A DNA stretch of 64,000 nucleotides from NCBI RefSeq assembly GCF_000716715.1, contig NZ_JNYJ01000011.1, positions 124,001 through 188,000 of the forward strand, read 5' to 3'. Under the pieces are notes generated by a model, which was given only the letters and a program-made list of their open reading frames with translations, was not told where the DNA came from and did no database searches. Shown here in pieces: positions 58,587 to 64,000 of the stretch. Origin of the DNA: Dactylosporangium aurantiacum (GTDB taxonomy: Bacteria; Actinomycetota; Actinomycetes; Mycobacteriales; Micromonosporaceae). The position numbers were made by a program, and so were the translations under genes. Every line of letters starts with the position of its first letter. Position 1 is the stretch's first letter.

Positions 58587-60566
58587 ATGAACGACGCACG
58601 ACCGCGGTGGCGCGCCCGCCGCGCACGGATCACCGGCGTCCTCGCCGCCTCGGTGGCCCTGGCCGCGGCCGGCGCGGCCGTGCTGCCGGCGCTCGCCGCG
58701 TCGGCCGGGCCGACCCTCGCCCAGGTCGCCACCGCCCGTGGGTTCCACGTCGGCACCGCCGCCGAGGTCAACAGCCTCGCGTCCAGCCAGTGGCGGTACG
58801 TCGCGGACAGCCAGTTCAACTCGGTGACGATGGGCAACGAGGGCAAGTGGGACGCGACCGAGCCGGCGCAGGGCCAGTTCGACTTCGCCGCCGCCGACGC
58901 CATCGCCGACTACACCGCGGCCACCGGCAAGCGGCTGCGCGGGCACACCCTCGTGTGGCACAACCAGCTCCCCGCGTGGGTGAGCGCCGAACGTACCGCC
59001 GCCGAACAGCGCCAGGTGCTCATCGACCACGTGACCGGGGTCGCCGGGCACTTCGCCGGTGACGTCGCCCAGTGGGACGTGGTGAACGAGCCGTTCAACG
59101 AGGACGGCACGCTGCGCTCCTCGGTCTGGTACACGCGGCTCGGCGAGGACTACATCGCCGACGCGCTGACCGCGGCCCGCGCCGCCGACCCGGCCGCGAA
59201 ACTGTTCGTCAACGACTACAACGTCGAGGGTGTCAACGCCAAGAGCACCGGCCTGTACGACCTGGTGCGGCGCCTGCAGGCCCGCGGCGTGCCCATCGAC
59301 GGCGTCGGGCTGCAGGCGCACCTGATCGTCGGGCAGGTCCCGTCGTCGCTGCGGCAGAACATCGAACGGTTCACCGCGCTCGGGCTGAGCGTCGAGATCA
59401 CCGAGCTCGACGTGCGCATCCCGCTGCCCGCCGACGCCGCCGAGCTCACCCAGCAGGCCGCCGACTACCGGGCCGTCGTCGGTGCCTGCGCCGCCGTCGC
59501 CGGCTGCACGGGCGTGACGACCTGGGGCGTCGGCGAGGTCGACTCGTGGATCCCCGAGTTCTTCCCCGGGTACGGCGCCGCCCTGCTGTTCGACGAGCAG
59601 TGGCAGGCCCGGCCGGCGTACTCGGCGGTGGTCGAGGCGCTCGGCGGCACCGCGACGGTCCCCGCGCCGCCGCCGGTGCCGAGCCGGGCGACGGTCGCGG
59701 CGTACCCGTTCGAGACCGGCCTCGACGGCTGGGGCTCCCGCGGCGGCGAGACCACCGCGCACGTGACGACGGTCGCGCACGCCGGCACCGGCAGCGTCCT
59801 GTCCTCCGGGCGCACCGCGACCTGGCAAGGCCCGACCCGCCCGGTGCTGGACCTGCTCACCCCCGGCAAGCTGTACACGGTCACCGGGTGGGCGCGCACC
59901 GCCTCCGGGTCCGGCACCGCCCGGCTGAGCATGCAACGGCAGAACGGCACCGCGACCCGGTACGAGAACATCAGCGCCACCACCGCGATCGGCACCACGT
60001 GGACCCGGCTCAGCGGCGACTACCTGTTCCTGCCGGGCGCGACGGCGCTGTCGCTGTACCTGGAGACCACCGACACGACCGGCGACCTGTACCTCGACGA
60101 CGTCACCATCGAGACCGAGGGCCCGCCGGTGTCGCAGTCGCCGTCGGCCTCGGTGTCGGCCTCGGTGTCGGCCTCGGCCTCGGCGTCGGTGTCGCCGTCG
60201 GCCTCCCGGTCGCCGTCCGTGTCGCCGTCGCCCAGCGGCGGCAGCGGCACGGCCTGCGCCGTGCGGTACACGACGGACGACTGGGGCAGCGGGTTCGTCG
60301 GCACCGTCACGGTGACCAACACCGGCCCCAGCGCCGTGAACGGCTGGACGCTGCGCTGGACGTTCGCCGGCGACCAGCGGGTCAGCCAGGCGTGGGGCGC
60401 GACGCTCACCCAGTCCGGCGCGGCGGTCAGCGCCGCCAACGCCACCTGGAACGGCACCGTCGCCGCCGGCGCCTCCGTCACCCTCGGCTTCCTCGCCGGC
60501 TACACCGGCACCAACGCCCGCCCGGCCGCGTTCACCCTCAACGGCACCACCTGCGCGCTCACCTGA
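58587..60566 (+). CDS. Secreted modular GH10 xylanase with CBM4/9-like and CBM2 domains
   Basis: 659 residues from ATG 58587 with GGGAG. Signal peptide to about residue 40 (LPALAASA). GH10 barrel (45-360): NSVTMGNEGKWDATEP, RGHTLVWHNQLP, acid/base E168 in WDVVNEPF, VNDYN, nucleophile E273 in EITELDV, TTWGVGEVDSW. Then a CBM4/9-like jelly-roll (about 375-520: YPFETGLDGWGSRGG...LYLDDVTIETEG), a Ser-rich linker (SASVSASVSASASASVSPSA), and a C-terminal CBM2 flanked by Cys (CAVRYTTDDWGSGFVGTVTVTN...TTCALT). Degrades xylan while bound to cellulose/xylan. Unlike the 33617 xylanase it lacks the CGAAAG or CebR-type operator nearby. Confidence 0.96.
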   Translation: MNDARPRWRARRARITGVLAASVALAAAGAAVLPALAASAGPTLAQVATARGFHVGTAAEVNSLASSQWRYVADSQFNSVTMGNEGKWDATEPAQGQFDFAAADAIADYTAATGKRLRGHTLVWHNQLPAWVSAERTAAEQRQVLIDHVTGVAGHFAGDVAQWDVVNEPFNEDGTLRSSVWYTRLGEDYIADALTAARAADPAAKLFVNDYNVEGVNAKSTGLYDLVRRLQARGVPIDGVGLQAHLIVGQVPSSLRQNIERFTALGLSVEITELDVRIPLPADAAELTQQAADYRAVVGACAAVAGCTGVTTWGVGEVDSWIPEFFPGYGAALLFDEQWQARPAYSAVVEALGGTATVPAPPPVPSRATVAAYPFETGLDGWGSRGGETTAHVTTVAHAGTGSVLSSGRTATWQGPTRPVLDLLTPGKLYTVTGWARTASGSGTARLSMQRQNGTATRYENISATTAIGTTWTRLSGDYLFLPGATALSLYLETTDTTGDLYLDDVTIETEGPPVSQSPSASVSASVSASASASVSPSASRSPSVSPSPSGGSGTACAVRYTTDDWGSGFVGTVTVTNTGPSAVNGWTLRWTFAGDQRVSQAWGATLTQSGAAVSAANATWNGTVAAGASVTLGFLAGYTGTNARPAAFTLNGTTCALT

Positions 60567-60590
60567 CGCCGGCGACCGGCACCGGCACCG

Positions 60591-61307
60591 TCAGGGCAGG
60601 TGCGCGACGTAGACGGTGTTCGCCGACTGCCGGCGCTGCAACGGGTTGTCGAACGTGACGACCTCGGCGCGGGCATCGGCGAACACCGCGGCGAGGGTCG
60701 CGGTGAACGCGTCGTCCGGCGGGTCGTTCGACCACAGCGCGAACACCCCGCCCGGGCACAGCTGGGCGGCGAGGCGGCGCAGCCCGGGCACGGTGTACAG
60801 CTCGCCGTTGCCCGGGTGCAGCAGGTGCTCGGGGGAGTGGTCGATGTCGAGCAGGACCGCGTCGAAGCGGCGGCCCGGCGCGGCCGGGTCGTAGCCGGTG
60901 TCGCCGGCGGTGAGGGCGAAGAAGTCGCCGTGCACCAGCCGGCAGCGCGGGTCGCCGGTCAGCGCCGCCGACAGCGGCAGCAGCCCGCGCTCGTGCCAGC
61001 CGATGACGGCCGCCAGGTAGTCCACGACGACGAGGTCCCGCACCCGCGGGTCCTGCAGCGCGGCGTGCGCGGTGTAGCCGAGGCCGAGCCCGCCGACGAC
61101 GACGTCGAGCGGCCCCGCCGGCAGCCGCGCCAGGCCCAGCCGGGCCAGCGCGATCTCGGCGGCCGTGAACAGGCTCGACATGAGGTACTCGTCGCCGAGC
61201 TTCACCTCGTACACCTCGACGTCCAGGGTCACGTCGTGCCGGCGGCGGAGGCTGACCTCGCCGATCGGGGTCTGCTGCCAGTCGAGCTCTTCGAACCGCC
61301 GGGTCAT
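60591..61307 (-). CDS. Spermidine-synthase-like methyltransferase-fold protein
   Basis: 238 residues from ATG 61307. N-terminal strands (IGEVSLRRRHDVTLDVEVYEVKLGDEYLMSSLFTAAE) precede a Rossmann fold: PLDVVVGGLGLGYTAHAALQ as motif I, LVVVDYLAAVIGW as the ribose-binding acidic strand, RRFDAVLLDIDHSPEHLL as the post-I motif with a DxDHxP triad, and the LCPGGVFALWSNDPPDD region. This resembles polyamine (aminopropyl)transferase-like proteins; a polyamine gatekeeper loop is not evident, so the reaction is unclear. Convergent with the xylanase. Confidence 0.8.
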   Translation of the reverse strand: MTRRFEELDWQQTPIGEVSLRRRHDVTLDVEVYEVKLGDEYLMSSLFTAAEIALARLGLARLPAGPLDVVVGGLGLGYTAHAALQDPRVRDLVVVDYLAAVIGWHERGLLPLSAALTGDPRCRLVHGDFFALTAGDTGYDPAAPGRRFDAVLLDIDHSPEHLLHPGNGELYTVPGLRRLAAQLCPGGVFALWSNDPPDDAFTATLAAVFADARAEVVTFDNPLQRRQSANTVYVAHLP

Positions 61308-61357
61308 CGGGGCACCGTACCGTGGCGCCCGCGCCACCCGGGGAGCAGACTGGGAAC

Positions 61358-61588
61358 ATGAGTGAATTTCCCGTCACGTTCGGCGGGTACGACCGGGCCC
61401 GCGTCGACGCCTTCGTCGCCAGCACCACGGCGGCGCTCGCGTCCGGCGACCCGGCCCGGCGGGCCGAGGCCCTCGCCGCCGCGAACGCCGTCAGCTTCCC
61501 CTCCGCCACCTGGCGCGGCTACGACAAGGCGGCCGTCGACCACTACCTGCGCCGCATCGGCAAGGGCCGCCCCGACGACCGGGCGTGA
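61358..61588 (+). CDS. Mini-protein with two DivIVA-like motifs
   Basis: 76 residues from ATG 61358. It is nearly all two copies of the short actinobacterial DivIVA-type pattern F-x4-GYDxxxVDxF/Y: FPVTFGGYDRARVDAFV and FPSATWRGYDKAAVDHYL, joined by a helix (SGDPARRAEALAAANA). In larger proteins this motif precedes a coiled coil; here nothing follows, so it may bind a partner or a curved membrane as a small unit. Its stop is 6 bases from the convergent desaturase stop. Confidence 0.7.
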   Translation: MSEFPVTFGGYDRARVDAFVASTTAALASGDPARRAEALAAANAVSFPSATWRGYDKAAVDHYLRRIGKGRPDDRA

Positions 61589-61591
61589 GGC

Positions 61592-62740
61592 CTAGCCGAC
61601 GCCGACCGGCTCGCGCCGGCGCTGGGCCGGCCGCGGGCCGCGCGGCTCGCCGCCGCGGTTGGGCAGCGCCAGGCGGAACACCTTCGCCCACGCCGAGGCG
61701 ACCTGCTTCGGCAGCGGACCGCTGGTGTAGGTGAGCCCGTAGCGCTGGAACAGGTCCTGGATCCGCGGGGCGATCTCCTGGTACCGGTTGCTCGGCAGGT
61801 CCGGAAACAGGTGGTGCTCGATCTGGAACGACAGGTTGCCGGTCATGACGTGCATGAGCCGGCCGCCGGAGATGTTGGCCGAGCCGAGCATCTGCCGCAG
61901 GTACCACTCGCCGCGGGTCTCACCCTCGATCGAGGACTTCTCGAACGTCTCCACGCCCTTCGGGAAGTGCCCGCACATGATGACCGAGTGCGTCCACAGG
62001 TTGCGGATCAGGTTCGCGACCGCGTTCGCCGCGATCGTGTGCAGGAACGACGGCCCCGACAGCAGCGGGTGCAGCACGTAGTCCTTCGCCACCTGGCGGC
62101 CGATCTTGCGCAGCACCTGCCGGACCCCGGCCTTGAACCGCGGGCTGCGCCGGCGCTCCTTCGACGACAGGTTGCGCCCCAGCTCCAGGTCGTACGCGGC
62201 GATGCCGTACTCGAAGAAGCACGCGTTGACGAAGTTCCACAGCGGCTGGCCCAGGTGCACCGGATGCCAGCGCTGGTCCTCGTCGACCCGCATGATGCCG
62301 TACCCGAGGTCGTTGTCGCGGCCGATCACGTTCGTGTACGTGTGGTGCAGCTCGTTGTGCGAGTGCTTCCACTGCTGCGACGGCGAGGCGTTGTCCCACT
62401 CCCACGTCGTCGAGTGGATCTTCGGGTCGCGCATCCAGTCCCACTGGCCGTGCATGACGTTGTGCCCGATCTCCATGTTCTCGAGGATCTTCGCCACGGA
62501 CAGGCCGGCCGTGCCGACCAGCCACGCGGGCGGCAGGATCGAGAACAGCAGCACCCCCCGGCTGCCCAGCTCCAGCCAGCGCTGCACCTTGATCACCCGC
62601 CGGATGTAGGCCGCGTCGCGTTCACCCCGGCTGCCGATCACCTCGTCGCGGATGGCGTCGAGCTCCCGGCCGATCGCCTCGATGTCCTCGGCGGTGAGAT
62701 GGCCGACCGGGTTGACGGGCTTGCGCTGCAGTGCGGTCAC
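61592..62740 (-). CDS. Acyl-lipid/acyl-CoA fatty-acid desaturase
   Basis: 382 residues from GTG 62740 with AAGGA six bases upstream. Three His boxes of membrane desaturases: HNVMHG, HNELHH and QIEHHLFPDLP, with hydrophobic helices around them (GVLLFSILPPAWLVGTAG; LIRNLWTHSVIMCG). These ligate a diiron centre that inserts double bonds into acyl chains. It is 62 bases downstream of a reductase gene of Rv3230c type, as in the mycobacterial DesA3 (Rv3229c)-Rv3230c pair that makes oleate, so a stearoyl Delta9 reaction is likely. Confidence 0.95.
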   Translation of the reverse strand: MTALQRKPVNPVGHLTAEDIEAIGRELDAIRDEVIGSRGERDAAYIRRVIKVQRWLELGSRGVLLFSILPPAWLVGTAGLSVAKILENMEIGHNVMHGQWDWMRDPKIHSTTWEWDNASPSQQWKHSHNELHHTYTNVIGRDNDLGYGIMRVDEDQRWHPVHLGQPLWNFVNACFFEYGIAAYDLELGRNLSSKERRRSPRFKAGVRQVLRKIGRQVAKDYVLHPLLSGPSFLHTIAANAVANLIRNLWTHSVIMCGHFPKGVETFEKSSIEGETRGEWYLRQMLGSANISGGRLMHVMTGNLSFQIEHHLFPDLPSNRYQEIAPRIQDLFQRYGLTYTSGPLPKQVASAWAKVFRLALPNRGGEPRGPRPAQRRREPVGVG

Positions 62741-62802
62741 GAAGGTCCTTCCAGTGGATCGGGCGGGGTGTCGCTCGCGGGGTGTTTCCCGGCGGGGGCG
62801 GG

Positions 62803-63867
62803 TCAGACGTCCAGGTGGCAGTCGCCGGCCGCGGCGTTGACGCAGGTCTGCACGAGCACGTCGTCGCCGGCGGTGGCGGTGGTGACGCGCCCGTCGCGCA
62901 GGTCGCGCACGGCGCCCTCGCGCAGCGGCAGCACGCAGCCGAAGCAGATGCCCATCCGGCAGCCGGACGGCATGAGCACCCCCGCGGCCTCGCCCGCCTC
63001 CAGCAGCGGCGTGCCGCCGCCCGCCTCGACCGACGGCCCCGACCGCAGGAACGTCACGGTCCCGCCGTCGCCGGCCGCGACGACCGCGGGCCGGAAGCGC
63101 TCCACGTGCAGCCGCCCGGCGAGGCCGGCGGCCGTCCAGTACGCGGCCAGCTCGTCCAGCATGTCGTTGGGGCCGCAGGCCCACGTGTCGCGCTCGGCGA
63201 TGTCCGGTACCAACGCCACCAGGTCGGCCGGGGTGATCCGCCCGTCGCTGCCGGTGTGCCGCTCCACCAGGCGGATCCGGCCGTCGCGGGCCAGGTCGCG
63301 CAGCTCGCCGGCGAACAGCACGTCCTGCGCCGAGCGGGCGGAGTGCACGAGCACCACGTCGCGCAGGGCGGTGCCGCGCAGGATGCCCATGATCGGGGTG
63401 AGCCCGCTGCCGGCCGTCACGAACAGCGCCTTCGCCGGCGCCCGCGGCGGCACGGTGAAGTCACCGGCGGGACGCTCCAGGCCCAGCAGCATCCCGGGCC
63501 GGGCCCGCCGCAGCAGGTGCCCGCTGACCGCGCCGCCGTCGACCCCGGTGACCGTGACCGTCAGCAGGCCGTCGCGCCGGTCGGGGGAGCTGGTGAGGGA
63601 GTAGGCGCGCCACAGCCGTACGCCGTCCACGTCGACACCGAGGCGCAGGTACTGCCCCGGCTGGTGCCGCCGCCAGCCGCGCCCCGGACGCAGGGTGAGG
63701 GTGACCGCTCGGTCCGTCTCGTGCCGCACCCCGACGACCTTCGCCCGCAGCACCTCACGGTTGCGCAACGGCGCGACCACGTCGAGGTAGTCACCGGGCA
63801 CCAGCGGCGTCGTCAGCAGCTCGACGACCCGCCAGGCACCGGCGCGGAGGGCTTGGGTAGCGGCCAT
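62803..63867 (-). CDS. Ferredoxin-reductase-type electron donor for desaturase (Rv3230c-like)
   Basis: 354 residues from ATG 63867. An FAD-binding barrel (PGQYLRLGVDVDGVRLWRAYSLTSSP with the RxYS motif), an NAD(P) domain (ALFVTAGSGLTPIMGILR; DTWACGPNDML) and a C-terminal [2Fe-2S] ferredoxin domain with CRMGICFGC...C ligands. It passes electrons from NADPH to the desaturase downstream. A consensus-like promoter (TTCACA-17-TATGCT) lies just upstream with a short leader; an inverted repeat CATGAT...ATCATG spans the -10. Confidence 0.95.
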   Translation of the reverse strand: MAATQALRAGAWRVVELLTTPLVPGDYLDVVAPLRNREVLRAKVVGVRHETDRAVTLTLRPGRGWRRHQPGQYLRLGVDVDGVRLWRAYSLTSSPDRRDGLLTVTVTGVDGGAVSGHLLRRARPGMLLGLERPAGDFTVPPRAPAKALFVTAGSGLTPIMGILRGTALRDVVLVHSARSAQDVLFAGELRDLARDGRIRLVERHTGSDGRITPADLVALVPDIAERDTWACGPNDMLDELAAYWTAAGLAGRLHVERFRPAVVAAGDGGTVTFLRSGPSVEAGGGTPLLEAGEAAGVLMPSGCRMGICFGCVLPLREGAVRDLRDGRVTTATAGDDVLVQTCVNAAAGDCHLDV

Positions 63868-63875
63868 GCATCCAG

Positions 63876-63919
63876 CATGATGGAGTCTGGAGCATAAAAT
63901 CATGACCGTCCCGTGTGAA
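63876..63919 (-). promoter_or_regulatory. Promoter and inverted repeat of reductase-desaturase operon
   Basis: Minus strand: -35 TTCACA (63919-63914), 17-base spacer, -10 TATGCT (63896-63891). CATGAT at 63876-63881 and ATCATG at 63899-63904 form an inverted repeat with a 17-base centre across the -10 and the likely start of transcription. Confidence 0.65.
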
Positions 63920-64000
63920 TCGAGGCGCGACTCTTGTTCGCTGAGGACAAAACCAGCGCGCTCGGTGCGTTCCGTCTCCCACCCGGTGCCGCCGAGTCGC

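Noticed and set aside
1..64000. tRNA, rRNA, insertion sequences, prophage or integrase genes
   Set aside because: I looked for tRNA arms, conserved rRNA segments, transposase motifs and terminal inverted repeats on both strands and saw none that I could support by eye.

Overview
The window is very GC-rich, with coding frames that almost always end codons in G or C, frequent GTG starts, and many genes joined by 4-base ATGA/GTGA/TTGA overlaps. The gene families (TerD/AIM24 cluster, DUF574 methyltransferase, DUF4253, DUF6636 and DUF4232 lipoproteins, GAP1-like protein, CBM2-bearing glycoside hydrolases, Rv3230c/DesA3-like desaturase pair) point to a chromosomal segment of a filamentous actinomycete. 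Micromonosporaceae is my best guess by inference. I found no tRNA, rRNA, insertion sequence, phage gene or CRISPR array.

Layout. 0-4.4 kb: the end of a large surface protein, then a divergent pair: a stand-alone macrodomain protein and a protein fusing a uracil-DNA-glycosylase-like domain with altered catalytic motifs to an arginine-type ADP-ribosyltransferase domain. 4.4-16.6 kb: lipoproteins, a DUF4253 protein, a hotdog thioesterase, a LysR/NmrA divergent pair, a coupled three-gene operon (SodC-like lipoprotein, metallophosphoesterase-MprF fusion, DMT transporter) and a two-component system. 16.7-30.2 kb: a polytopic GT39-like protein, a large LuxR (LAL) regulator, two methyltransferases, a DUF2975/XRE pair with a clear promoter and operator, a MerR gene with a textbook 19-bp-spacer promoter, a PucR-type regulator and a secreted beta-propeller. 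30.3-44.5 kb: two Hsp70-like ATPases with unusual C-termini, a secreted polysaccharide-degrading island (CE4 deacetylase, GH10 xylanase, GH128 glucanase), an S41 protease, a frameshifted glycosyltransferase, a GAP1-like protein and a sigma-like protein. 45.6-57.7 kb: a Ter stress-response cluster: terD, a nucleotide-type biosynthetic operon (HpcH aldolase-like, PRTase-TRSP, StiP/PELOTA-type, HAD phosphatase), three TerD fusion proteins and two further AIM24 proteins, closed by a strong terminator. 57.8-64 kb: a second modular GH10 xylanase, a spermidine-synthase-like protein, a DivIVA-motif mini-protein and a fatty-acid desaturase with its reductase.

Working together: the Ter block is best read as one membrane/metal-stress device. 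Its HpcH-PRTase-StiP genes are translationally coupled and should make or process a nucleoside-like metabolite, while the TerD and AIM24 proteins form the structural side. The glycoside hydrolases share candidate sugar-repressor operators. The macrodomain/UDG-ART pair looks like a writer and eraser of ADP-ribosylation and is the most novel candidate here. A genome-wide oddity is the number of short in-frame tandem repeats inserted in otherwise conserved proteins. Three genes also show apparent one-base deletions, which are either real decay or assembly errors.
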